This document shows, piece by piece, positions 34,643 to 43,551 of a stretch of 47,416 bases of DNA (the stretch's first letter is position 1; each line of letters starts with the position of its first letter). Origin of the DNA: JAVBOW01 sp031550615. Its GTDB lineage: Bacteria; Bacteroidota; Bacteroidia; Bacteroidales; Rikenellaceae. The stretch is from assembly GCA_031550615.1 (NCBI GenBank), contig JAVBOL010000038.1, positions 1 through 47,416 of the forward strand, read 5' to 3'. A program made the translations under genes and the position numbers. The notes under the pieces are model-generated. The model had not been told where the DNA came from. It made no database searches and worked only from the letters and a program-made list of their open reading frames with translations.

Positions 34643-37123
34643 ATGAAAAAAGCACTCTTTATCTTCATGGCCGCGGCGCTGGCGTTCGCTTCATGCAAGA
34701 AAGACGACACCGGTACGGGCCAAAACGGCAAAACCGGCTTTAAGATCACCCTGGACTCACCCACCGCCTACGTCTTCGGGCGCGCGATGGACAACAGCGG
34801 CGGGATGGGCAACGTCACCGGCCACTCGATGCGCTACATCCTGCAGGTCTACACCAAAGGCGCAACCCCCACCCTGGCGCACAGCGACAAAAAGGTGGTC
34901 GCGATCTCGGCTTCGAGCGTGTCATTCGACGTTGAGCTCGAACCCGAGCTATACGATTTCCTCTTCTGGGCGGACTTCGTGACGGACGCCGGCGGCACGG
35001 ACCTTTACTATAACACGGCCGATCTGCGCAACGTGCAGATGCTCAAGACGGGCTCCGACTACCTGGGCGACCACACCCGCGACGCATACTTCGCCGCCGT
35101 GCTGGGCGCAGACCTCGAAACGCCGGGATATACCTTCCCGGCCACGAGCCTCAAACGCCCCTTCGGCCGCATAGAGGTTTCGTCCAACGACTACAACCCC
35201 GCAGACAACGACAAGAAGCCCACTTCGGCCAAGTTGACCTACTCGGGCGCCATCGCCTCTGCGTTCAACGTAGCCACCGGCGACGTGGTGGCCGCGGCCC
35301 CCCTCTCGGCGCAGACCTTCACCCGCGCGATCCCCGCGCCGACGAGCGGCACGACGAGAGACCTGGTCTACGACTATATCTTCGCCGCCAAGGACAAGAG
35401 CACCAAGGCCGCTTTCGCCGTGGAACTGAGCAATGCCGGCGGCACTATCTCGACCCGCACGATGAACACCATCCCCGTGCACCAGAACAAGCGCACGATC
35501 CTGGCGGGGGACTTCTTCACCAGCAATAACGCCGAATTCACCGGTACGGTCAACATCGACGACTTCTTCGAGGGCGATCCCCTGGACCCCGATGCGGACT
35601 ATCTGGTCACAGACCTGGCGGCCTCCGACGCGACCGAAGACGGTTTCACCCTCACATGGAATGCAGTCGCACCGGCCATATCCTACTATGTGGAGTGCGC
35701 CACCAATTCGTCATTCTCGACCGGTCGCAAGACCTTCTCGGGGATCACCGAAAAGACCGTCGCCGTGACCGGGCTCACAGCCTCGACCACCTACTACGTG
35801 CGCGTAACTGCCCTTTCGCCCCTGACCGGTTTCTCCTACACCTGCGCCTCAATCACACAGGCCACCGCTGCGACCGCCAGCCCCGATCCGACGCTCACCG
35901 CTGCGGCGGCGACCCAGGAGCGCAACATCATCGCCCCGAAAGTAACCCTCACATGGAATAACGTCACCTCGCCCGTAACGCTGCGCCTCACCCCGACCAG
36001 CGGCGCGACCGTTACGCACACGATCACCGCAAGCGAGCTGACCGCCAAAAGCGCAGTCATAACCGACGCCACGCTGCAAACCGCGATGAGCTACACAGCT
36101 GACATCCTCGACGCTTCGAGCAGCGTACTGGCCACCACGAACCTCGCCACCGCGGCCATCCGCTCTACTATCACGGTACTCGAAAGCACGGACGACCTGC
36201 AGGCCGCCATCGTGCTCGATGGGCGCACCGACACTATCTTCCTTAAACCGGGCGCGCACGCGATATCGGCCACGACCGACATCACGAAGAACCTCGTCCT
36301 GACATCCGCCGATCCGACCGCGACCACGGTCACCATGACCAAGAACTTCACATGTAAGGCCACCGTGGACCGCCTGTCGTTCAGCAATATAAAATTCGCC
36401 TCGGCGACTTATTTCCTGCAAAACAAAGACGCGGCCTATAACATCGGCCTGATAAAGTGGGATAACTGCATTATAGACCTCCAGGCAGCGAGTACGAGTA
36501 TGATAGGGGCCAGCAGCACTACCGCCCAAAGTTCGATGCGCATAGGTGAGTTGCTGTTCAACAACTCCATCATGTATGCCCTGGGCACCAACACCTACGG
36601 CACGATTTACCACCAGTCGGGTACGGGCGATGCCCGCGCGGAGAAGATCACGCTAAAGAATTCCACCATTTCCACCGGCCAGCGCGGAGTTATAAATACG
36701 AACAATGCCGCCGACTACAAATATGTATTGGATATCGAAAACTGCACCATGTATAACATCATGACCACCGGCAGCACCAGTATCGGCGTTTTCATAATCT
36801 CATCTGTCAACACCTCGTCCGAAATAAAGATCAAAAACACGGTGTTGCACGCCGCCAGCTCGGGCTTGCTGTTCTATCTGGGCTCGGGCAGCAACGCAAC
36901 GCCGGACATATCCGACTTTTACGTGATCCAAGGCGGCGCGATAACCTACAAGAACACCCCCACCGCAGTTTCTAACGCCGTTACCCTGCTTAATACCTCG
37001 GTAACCCCAACCGACATATTCACCGCGCCCAACACCAACCCCACCGCAGTCGGGGCCGACTTCAAGATAAAAACCAACTCTGCCGGCGTACCCACGACCT
37101 GCGGCGACCCGCGCTGGTTATAA
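34643..37123 (+). CDS. Surface lipoprotein: DUF6562-like, FN3 and DUF4957/DUF5123 beta-helix
   Basis: An 826-residue lipoprotein (AFASC, Cys18, followed by KKDDTG). Residues ~30-285 are a beta-rich domain I recognize as DUF6562-like (YDFLFWADFV, LYYNTADLRNVQML, YLGDHTRDAYF). An FN3 domain at ~317-405 contains GFTLTWNAV and TTYYVRVTAL, then a further beta-sandwich, then a beta-helix from ~509 ending GDPRWL. It is the full-length member of a three-gene tandem set (this gene, 37165 and 38450). Probably a surface pectin-binding protein. Confidence 0.8.
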   Translation: MKKALFIFMAAALAFASCKKDDTGTGQNGKTGFKITLDSPTAYVFGRAMDNSGGMGNVTGHSMRYILQVYTKGATPTLAHSDKKVVAISASSVSFDVELEPELYDFLFWADFVTDAGGTDLYYNTADLRNVQMLKTGSDYLGDHTRDAYFAAVLGADLETPGYTFPATSLKRPFGRIEVSSNDYNPADNDKKPTSAKLTYSGAIASAFNVATGDVVAAAPLSAQTFTRAIPAPTSGTTRDLVYDYIFAAKDKSTKAAFAVELSNAGGTISTRTMNTIPVHQNKRTILAGDFFTSNNAEFTGTVNIDDFFEGDPLDPDADYLVTDLAASDATEDGFTLTWNAVAPAISYYVECATNSSFSTGRKTFSGITEKTVAVTGLTASTTYYVRVTALSPLTGFSYTCASITQATAATASPDPTLTAAAATQERNIIAPKVTLTWNNVTSPVTLRLTPTSGATVTHTITASELTAKSAVITDATLQTAMSYTADILDASSSVLATTNLATAAIRSTITVLESTDDLQAAIVLDGRTDTIFLKPGAHAISATTDITKNLVLTSADPTATTVTMTKNFTCKATVDRLSFSNIKFASATYFLQNKDAAYNIGLIKWDNCIIDLQAASTSMIGASSTTAQSSMRIGELLFNNSIMYALGTNTYGTIYHQSGTGDARAEKITLKNSTISTGQRGVINTNNAADYKYVLDIENCTMYNIMTTGSTSIGVFIISSVNTSSEIKIKNTVLHAASSGLLFYLGSGSNATPDISDFYVIQGGAITYKNTPTAVSNAVTLLNTSVTPTDIFTAPNTNPTAVGADFKIKTNSAGVPTTCGDPRWL
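35059..35087 (+). repeat. 29-nt exact repeat in the DUF6562 domain, copies also at 37566-37594 and 38866-38894
   Basis: The bases encoding YLGDHTRDA are identical at the nucleotide level in all three tandem DUF6562-type genes, while flanking codons differ. It marks recent common descent or gene conversion in this part of the domain. Confidence 0.85.
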
Positions 37124-37164
37124 AACACCTTAAACTTCATATAAACTAACCACTAAAAAAAGCA

Positions 37165-38382
37165 ATGAAAAAAACTATCATGATGATGCTCGGACTCGCC
37201 CTGGCGATGACGGCATGTAAGGATGGCGGGGAAGTCCCCGCGAACAGCGGCCCGGTGGATCTCACCATTCGCGTGGGATCGAGCGAAATGATGCGCTCAC
37301 TGCCCAACACGGGCGGCATGACGGCTGTGACGGGCCATAAGGTGCGTTACGTGCTCGAAGTGCTCGATGCGGCAAGCAAAACCTCGATCGAGCGCAAGGC
37401 CAACGTCGAGAACCTGGGCACCGCCACGAGCTCCTTCTCGCTGTCGCTCAACCCGGGCAGCTACGACTTCCTGTTCTGGGCCGACTTCGTCACTTCGGAC
37501 GACACCGACCTGTATTACGACACGCAGGATCTGACCGACGTGCAGATACTCAAATCTGGCGCCAACTACCTGGGCGACCACACCCGCGACGCATACTGTG
37601 GCGCACGCCTCGCACAGGCCGTCAACAGTTCCTACACGTTCTCGGCGCTGACCCTCACCCGTCCCTTCGGGCGTATCGAGGTCGCAGCCACCGACTTCGA
37701 TCCCGCCGTTACGGCTAAAGTGCCCGCCAAGGCCAAGCTGACCTACACCAGCGCCATCCCTTCGTCGTATAACGTTTCGACTGGCACGGTAGGCAGCGCA
37801 ACGCTTGCCTCGCAGAACTTCACCATCACGCTCGATCCTCCCGCGACGGGCGGCGTGCAGACGCTCGACCTGCTTTACGACTACGTACTGGCAGCCAGCG
37901 CCGGTACGAGCGTCAACTTCAAAGTGGAATTGCTCGACGGCTCCGACGCGGTCCTCTCCACGCGCAACATGGCCGGCATCACCGCCCAGGCCAACAAGCG
38001 CACCACCCTGGCCGGCGACTTCTATTCGGTAGTCACCAAGGACTTCGACGGCAGCGTGACCATCAGCGAGAACTTCTCGGAGAGCGTAAACCCCGATACG
38101 GACTACATGCCCACTTCGCTCACGGCCTCTGCGGTAACCGCCACCGGGATGACCCTAACGTGGAGCGCCGTCAAGGACGCCACCGAATACCGCGTGGAAT
38201 ATGCGACCAACAGCGGCTTCACCACCGGGCTGACCGTTAAGACCGGCATCACCGCGAAGACCTATGCACTCTCTTCACTCACAGCCGGGACCACCTACTA
38301 CATCCGCGTAGTGGCAGTATCGGCAGCCACCGGCTTCAGCGTGGTTTCAGCCACCGCGACCCAGGCTACGGCAGCGGAATAA
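37165..38382 (+). CDS. Short DUF6562-like and FN3 lipoprotein lacking the beta-helix
   Basis: A 405-residue lipoprotein (AMTAC, Cys18, followed by KDGGE). Residues ~25-300 are the DUF6562-like domain (YDFLFWADFV, YLGDHTRDAYC, RPFGRIEVAATDFDP) and ~312-405 an FN3 domain (GMTLTWSAV, TTYYIRVVAV). It ends cleanly after the FN3 domain, just where its two 826-residue paralogues continue into a second sandwich domain and the beta-helix. A stable hairpin follows at 38401. It may be a natural short binding module or the result of a deletion; the clean stop and intact frame favour a functional product. Confidence 0.85.
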   Translation: MKKTIMMMLGLALAMTACKDGGEVPANSGPVDLTIRVGSSEMMRSLPNTGGMTAVTGHKVRYVLEVLDAASKTSIERKANVENLGTATSSFSLSLNPGSYDFLFWADFVTSDDTDLYYDTQDLTDVQILKSGANYLGDHTRDAYCGARLAQAVNSSYTFSALTLTRPFGRIEVAATDFDPAVTAKVPAKAKLTYTSAIPSSYNVSTGTVGSATLASQNFTITLDPPATGGVQTLDLLYDYVLAASAGTSVNFKVELLDGSDAVLSTRNMAGITAQANKRTTLAGDFYSVVTKDFDGSVTISENFSESVNPDTDYMPTSLTASAVTATGMTLTWSAVKDATEYRVEYATNSGFTTGLTVKTGITAKTYALSSLTAGTTYYIRVVAVSAATGFSVVSATATQATAAE

Positions 38383-38400
38383 CCCCGCGACAACACCAAT

Positions 38401-38426
38401 CCTGTCCCGGGGTGACCCGGGGCAGG
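38401..38426 (+). other. Intercistronic hairpin without T run
   Basis: CCTGTCCCGGG (38401-38411) pairs with CCCGGGGCAGG (38416-38426) with one G-U pair and a GTGA tetraloop of GNRA type. There is no following U tract, so it is more likely an mRNA-stabilizing, processing or attenuation element than a terminator. It sits in the widest gap (67 bp) between the susC gene and the end of the operon. Confidence 0.6.
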
Positions 38427-38449
38427 GTACTAAATAAAGACCTCGAAAA

Positions 38450-40930
38450 ATGAAAAAGATTATTTTAGCCATTTTCGCAATCGGCATGCTGGCCGCCGGA
38501 TGTAAGAACGACGAGCTGGGCATACCCGAGGACGGACGCGTGAACATTAAAGTGAACGTACCCTCGCCCACCGGCCATATCTTCGGACGGGCATTGGACA
38601 ACACCGGCGGGCTCGGCAATGTTTCCGGCCACATGCTGCGTTATGTCTTCCAGGTGCGCCTCTCGGAATCTGGCGAACTGGTCTATAACCAGAAAAAAAG
38701 CGTGGCTGTTTCGGCCTCGTCGGTCACATTCGATGGGCTCACGCTGTTGCCCGATAAATATGATTTCATGATCTGGGCCGACTTCGTGGAGGATCAAAAC
38801 GGCGAGAACCTCTACTACAACACAGACGACCTGCGTGCGGTGACGATGCTCAAAACGGGCGCCGACTACCTGGGCGACCACACCCGCGACGCATTCTTCG
38901 CCTCGCTGCCCGCGCAGCAGGTGAGCAGCTCATACACCCTGCCCGCGATCACCCTCACGCGGCCATTCGGGCGCATCGAGATCACGGCTACCGACTTCGA
39001 CCCCGCAGCCTCCGACAAAACGCCGGCGGAGGTCCTTTTGGGCTACACGGTGGCCATTCCCACCGGGTTCAACGTAAAGACGGGCGCTGTCGCCGCAGCC
39101 ACGGACGTGAAACCGATTTTCAGCCGCGAGTTGACCCTGCCCTCATCCGCAGGGGACATGGAAGTGGTGTACGACTACATTTTCGCACCGACAAGCGGCA
39201 CCACCGACGTGACCTACACGGTCGCGCTGCGCCGCGCAGACGAAAGCGTCGTCTCGACGCGCAACATGACCGCCATCCCGGTCTACCGCAACAAACGCAC
39301 GATCCTGTCCGGCGAGTTCTTCTCGACCGTCAACGGCGATTTCCAGGGCACGATCTCCATAAGCGACCAGTTCGACAACCTGCCCGTAAGCCCTAACGCC
39401 GGCTATAAGGCCACCGGGCTCGCAACGTCGGGGATCACCGCAGAAGGTTTCACCCTCAGCTGGGACGCCGAAAAGGAGGCCTCGGCATACAGCGTCGAAT
39501 ACGCCCTCGACGCGGCGTTCACCTCGGGCTACGGCAAGGTGGACGGCACAACGGCCAAAACGCTCGACGTAACGGGGCTCGACGCGGGCGAGACATATTA
39601 CGTCCGCGTGGTGGCGATAGTCCCCGCGACGCAACTGGCCATGCGCAGCGACGCCGTGCAGGCAACCACCACGGCTGCAGCAGCCGAGCTGTCGGCAAAA
39701 TCGTACTATGAAGAGCCGAATGTGCTGCAACCGATCATTGAAACCGTTTGGAATAATTGCCCCGGAGCGGCGCAATTGGTTTTAATTCCCGATAAAGGAG
39801 CAGTAATCAGGCACACTCTTTCCAATGCGGAGATAGCGGCCAAGAAGGCAACTTTAAAAGACGGCGGCCTGCAATTCAATTGCAACTATTCCATTTCGAT
39901 AAAGAATAAAGCCGGCGCTACGGTAAAGAGCATTAGCTACGCCACGATAACGCCTAAGATCACGGTGCTCACCCCAACCCTGACCCTGCATACCAGCCTC
40001 ATGGCCGCAGAACGTAATGATACGGTATACCTGCGCAACGGCGATTACAAATTCGGGGCGGTCTGTAACCTGACCAAAAACCTCGTTCTGATCGGAGAAA
40101 ACCGCCACCAGGTGATCGTCGATGCATATCGCCAGGTAAGCAGCAACGGTAAAACGCTCGACCGCGTCGTATTTAAAAACATGACGTTCTGGAATTCCAG
40201 CACCTCGTCATATATGTTCCAAAACGTTGCCGACGCCACGAACGGAGCGTACAACCTCGGTCTACTGATGTACGACAACTGCCGGGTAGAGAATAAACAC
40301 AGCCTGTTGAACATACAGGCACGGGTAAGCGACACCTACGCATCGCGTATCGGTAGCGTAGTAGTCAACAACGTAATGTTTAGCGGCAGCAACGCCAGCA
40401 CTCCTATCGTATACCTTGCCGAAGCATACCATAACACCGGCAGCGTATCGATAACAAACTCGACATTCTCCAACTTCGCAAGGGCGATAGTGAGCTATAC
40501 CAACACGAGCGAAAACTCGGATCTGACCTTAACCGACTGCACGGCTTACAACCTGCAGTATGGCCAGACGGCCCTCGATTACCGCAACTCATTTACAGAC
40601 GGCTCTGCAAGGATGCAGGTCAAAAACAACATTATCTGCTATGGAGGAAACGCCGCCGCAAACAGCAGGGTGGTTTCAATGGATATCAAAGGCCCTTTCT
40701 CCTCGACCATGGACGATAACTGGGTGGTATCGAAAGATGCGACTACAACATTCCTTAGCTCAACTCCCAGCGAAGTAGTCCCTTACATCAAAACACTCGC
40801 TCCCGAAATCGGCGAAACGGATATTTTTACAGCGCCGTCCATTGACCTGTCGGTCAACTCGACCTCTTTCAAGATCAAGCCCAACACGGCTGACGTGCCC
40901 TTAACCGCCGGCGACCCGCGCTGGCGCTAA
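38450..40930 (+). CDS. Surface lipoprotein: DUF6562-like, FN3 and beta-helix, with a lower-GC C-terminal half
   Basis: An 826-residue lipoprotein (LAAGC, Cys18, followed by KNDELG), the same length and order of domains as the product of 34643: DUF6562-like (~28-290), FN3 (~317-405), a sandwich domain, and a beta-helix from ~503 ending GDPRWR. The first half is close to its paralogues, with shared nucleotide stretches. From about 39690 on, base composition drops visibly (hand counts of single 60-base lines: 40 G+C at 38941, but 25 and 28 at 39841 and 39901) and codon choice changes with it. Surface glycan binding is inferred. Confidence 0.8.
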   Translation: MKKIILAIFAIGMLAAGCKNDELGIPEDGRVNIKVNVPSPTGHIFGRALDNTGGLGNVSGHMLRYVFQVRLSESGELVYNQKKSVAVSASSVTFDGLTLLPDKYDFMIWADFVEDQNGENLYYNTDDLRAVTMLKTGADYLGDHTRDAFFASLPAQQVSSSYTLPAITLTRPFGRIEITATDFDPAASDKTPAEVLLGYTVAIPTGFNVKTGAVAAATDVKPIFSRELTLPSSAGDMEVVYDYIFAPTSGTTDVTYTVALRRADESVVSTRNMTAIPVYRNKRTILSGEFFSTVNGDFQGTISISDQFDNLPVSPNAGYKATGLATSGITAEGFTLSWDAEKEASAYSVEYALDAAFTSGYGKVDGTTAKTLDVTGLDAGETYYVRVVAIVPATQLAMRSDAVQATTTAAAAELSAKSYYEEPNVLQPIIETVWNNCPGAAQLVLIPDKGAVIRHTLSNAEIAAKKATLKDGGLQFNCNYSISIKNKAGATVKSISYATITPKITVLTPTLTLHTSLMAAERNDTVYLRNGDYKFGAVCNLTKNLVLIGENRHQVIVDAYRQVSSNGKTLDRVVFKNMTFWNSSTSSYMFQNVADATNGAYNLGLLMYDNCRVENKHSLLNIQARVSDTYASRIGSVVVNNVMFSGSNASTPIVYLAEAYHNTGSVSITNSTFSNFARAIVSYTNTSENSDLTLTDCTAYNLQYGQTALDYRNSFTDGSARMQVKNNIICYGGNAAANSRVVSMDIKGPFSSTMDDNWVVSKDATTTFLSSTPSEVVPYIKTLAPEIGETDIFTAPSIDLSVNSTSFKIKPNTADVPLTAGDPRWR

Positions 40931-40951
40931 ACACCGACCTATGACCCTTAT

Positions 40952-42778
40952 ATGATGAAAAAACTTATCTGGATAATACCCCTGCTGGCCATCACATGCT
41001 GCACCGCCTCGACCGAGGAGGAGCAACAGACCGACGGCATCAGGGTCACCCTTACCCCGGACATATCCCGCACCGTGGTCGAGGGCACGACCATCGACCT
41101 GGTCGACTACATCACCGTCGACGGCGGGGAGGGCCCCTATACCTATTCGACCGCCCTGCAGGACGAATTCGTCCCGTCGCTCGAACGCCTGATCCCGACC
41201 TACGACAACTCGCCGCAGATGTTCGGGGTGTGGGTGCGCGACAGCCGCGGGGTCATCTCGGCCAAGCCTTTCGCGGTAGCGATAACAATCGCCAAGCAGA
41301 CCCCTCCCGGATCTGACGTGCCGCCGGCATTCCCCGGCGCAGAGGGCGGCGGCATGTACACCACCGGCGGACGCGAAGGGACGGTCTATTACGTGACCAA
41401 CCTGCTGGACGCATACCCTAACCCGCCGCAGGGCAGCCTTCGCTGGGCGCTCAACCAGTCCGGGCCGAAGATCGTAATGTTCAAGGTATCGGGCGTGATC
41501 GAGCTGGTCAACAAGCTCCATATCCGCAACGACGGCGGCTACGCCGGTCGCGGAAAGGACATAACCGTCGCCGGTGAATCGGCCCCGGGCGACGGGATAT
41601 GCCTGAAGAATTACCCCCTGGTCATTTCATACGCCGATAACGTTATCATCCGTTTCCTGCGCTTCCGCACGGGCGACAAGTACCAGACCGAGGACGACGC
41701 CATCGAAAGTCGCCTGAGCTCGAACGTCATCATCGACCACTGCTCGGCCAGCTGGAGCGTCGACGAGGTGGCCTCGTTCTACGCCGTGCGCAACTTCACC
41801 CTGCAATGGTCGATCCTGACAGAAAGTCTGCGCATGTCTTTCCACAGCAAAGGCACCCCGCACGGCTACGGCGGCATCTGGGGAGGCAAGAACTCGTCGT
41901 TCCACCACAACCTGATCTCGCGCAACGACTCGCGCAACCCGCGCCTGGACGCTGCGGGCAGCTATACAGCCGACCGGCCCGCCACAGAGTGGCGAGGCTA
42001 TGTCGACATGCGCAACAATCTGATCTACGGCTGGGGGACGGAAGTCACCTACGGCGGCGAGGGCGGATTCTTCAATATGGTTGGCAACTACTATAAGGAA
42101 GGCCCAAAAACAGCCGTGCGCAACCGATTCTTCAAGGCAAATTACGCCACCGAGGACGACGACGTGGAGGGCACTGTGGTATCGACCACCTACCCCACCA
42201 TGTACATGTCGGGCAACCGTTATGAGAGCAAGACCACGCCCCCGCCGGCGGCCGTCAACGGCATCAACACCAACAACTACGTGGGTATACTATGGTACGG
42301 GGAGAGCCAGGCGGCGCCCAGGACACCGACCCCGCAGAGGGAATTCCCTATCCTTGGGCTCTACGGCAACGAGCACACAACGACCCACAGCGCCATCGAA
42401 GCGCACGATCTGGTGATCGCCGGGGCGGGCGCATGGCCGCGCGACAAGGTCGACAACCGCGCCGCGACCGACGCCCTGAACCGCACCACCACCTACCCGG
42501 CGGGCGGCACCACGCCCACCGACGCAACCTTCGCGAAGGGGCTTATCGACTCGCCGACCGACGTGGGCGGCTATCCTACCTACCAGCAGACCGACGCCCC
42601 CCTCGACACGGACGGCGACGGGATGCCCGATGCGTGGGAAACCGAAAAAGGGCTCGACCCGGCCAACGCCTCCGACGGACGTCAATACACCCTGGACGAG
42701 CATTACACCAACCTGGAGATCTACCTCCACAAACTGGCCGCAGACCTTATCAGCAACAAAAAAACCAATACATATTAA
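40952..42778 (+). CDS. Pectate lyase, polysaccharide lyase family 1, lipoprotein form
   Basis: A 608-residue protein with a lipoprotein signal (AITCC, Cys16 or Cys17) and an acidic follow-on, TASTEEEQQ, suggesting export to the cell surface. An Ig/cadherin-like domain (~28-118) precedes the PL1 domain, which begins AFPGAEGGGMYTTGGREG (126-143) and contains IDHCSASWSVDEVASFY and PHGYGGIWGGKNSSFHHNL. The calcium motif DTDGDGMPDAWE is near 552-563. It is the surface counterpart of the periplasmic PL1 at 23024 and would make the first cuts in homogalacturonan before SusCD import. Confidence 0.9.
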   Translation: MMKKLIWIIPLLAITCCTASTEEEQQTDGIRVTLTPDISRTVVEGTTIDLVDYITVDGGEGPYTYSTALQDEFVPSLERLIPTYDNSPQMFGVWVRDSRGVISAKPFAVAITIAKQTPPGSDVPPAFPGAEGGGMYTTGGREGTVYYVTNLLDAYPNPPQGSLRWALNQSGPKIVMFKVSGVIELVNKLHIRNDGGYAGRGKDITVAGESAPGDGICLKNYPLVISYADNVIIRFLRFRTGDKYQTEDDAIESRLSSNVIIDHCSASWSVDEVASFYAVRNFTLQWSILTESLRMSFHSKGTPHGYGGIWGGKNSSFHHNLISRNDSRNPRLDAAGSYTADRPATEWRGYVDMRNNLIYGWGTEVTYGGEGGFFNMVGNYYKEGPKTAVRNRFFKANYATEDDDVEGTVVSTTYPTMYMSGNRYESKTTPPPAAVNGINTNNYVGILWYGESQAAPRTPTPQREFPILGLYGNEHTTTHSAIEAHDLVIAGAGAWPRDKVDNRAATDALNRTTTYPAGGTTPTDATFAKGLIDSPTDVGGYPTYQQTDAPLDTDGDGMPDAWETEKGLDPANASDGRQYTLDEHYTNLEIYLHKLAADLISNKKTNTY

Positions 42779-42782
42779 GAAA

Positions 42783-43550
42783 ATGACAACTCAAATCACC
42801 AAAGGACGTCTTAAAGTAAAGATCTCCGACAACCGCGCCGAACTCGGCGAAGTGGCGGCCCGCGAAATGGCCGCTTACATAAATGAGCTGATGAAGACCA
42901 AGCAGGATGTAAATATCATATTCGCTTCGGCCCCCTCTCAAAACGATTTCCTTGCCAACCTGCTGCTTGCCGACATAGACTGGAGCCGCGTTAACGCTTT
43001 CCACATGGACGAGTACGTGGGCATCGACCCCGAGGCGCCCCAGGCATTCGGCAAGTTCCTCAAGGACCGCATCTTCTCGAAGAAAAACTTCAAGAGCGTC
43101 AACTACATGAACTCCAACGCCGCCGACCCCCAGGCCGAATGCGACCGCTACGCGGGGCTGCTCAGGGCCATGCCGGTGGACATCGTCTTCCTGGGCATAG
43201 GCGAGAACGGACACCTTGCGTTCAACGACCCGCACGTGGCTTTCTTCGACGATCCCCTCGAAGTGAAAGTGGTGGACCTCTCCCCCGAGTGCATCCAGCA
43301 GCAGATCAATGACGGCTGTTTCAAGACGCTGGCCGAAGTCCCGACCCACGCCTACACCATCACCATTCCCGAGTTGATGTACGTACCCAAGCAGATCGCC
43401 ATCGTACCCACGAAAGCCAAGGCCAACGCCATCAAGGGAACCTGCGACGGCCCTATCACCACCGCCTGTCCCGCATCTTTCCTGCGTACGCACAAAGACT
43501 GCACGCTCTACGTCGACGTGGACAGCGCATCGCTGGTAACAAGGCCGTAA
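42783..43550 (+). CDS. NagB-like sugar isomerase/deaminase with altered phosphate-loop region
   Basis: A 255-residue cytoplasmic protein starting at MTTQITKGRL, 4 bp after the PL1 stop. It keeps NagB landmarks: FHMDEYVG (73-80, with the catalytic Asp) and GIGENGHLAFNDP (138-150, His144). Where E. coli NagB has the phosphate-binding LPTGGTP loop, this protein has FASAPSQND (47-55); a group of NagB relatives with an APSQN-type loop exists (from memory), and these are usually annotated as glucosamine-6-phosphate deaminase. The activity in a pectin operon is open: amino-sugar deamination, or an aldose/ketose-type isomerization on another sugar. Confidence 0.8.
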   Translation: MTTQITKGRLKVKISDNRAELGEVAAREMAAYINELMKTKQDVNIIFASAPSQNDFLANLLLADIDWSRVNAFHMDEYVGIDPEAPQAFGKFLKDRIFSKKNFKSVNYMNSNAADPQAECDRYAGLLRAMPVDIVFLGIGENGHLAFNDPHVAFFDDPLEVKVVDLSPECIQQQINDGCFKTLAEVPTHAYTITIPELMYVPKQIAIVPTKAKANAIKGTCDGPITTACPASFLRTHKDCTLYVDVDSASLVTRP

Positions 43551-43551
43551 G

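Noticed and set aside
34643..40930. Tandem paralogues considered as an assembly duplication
   Set aside because: The three genes differ in sequence and length outside short identical stretches, so they are distinct genes rather than a mis-assembled repeat.
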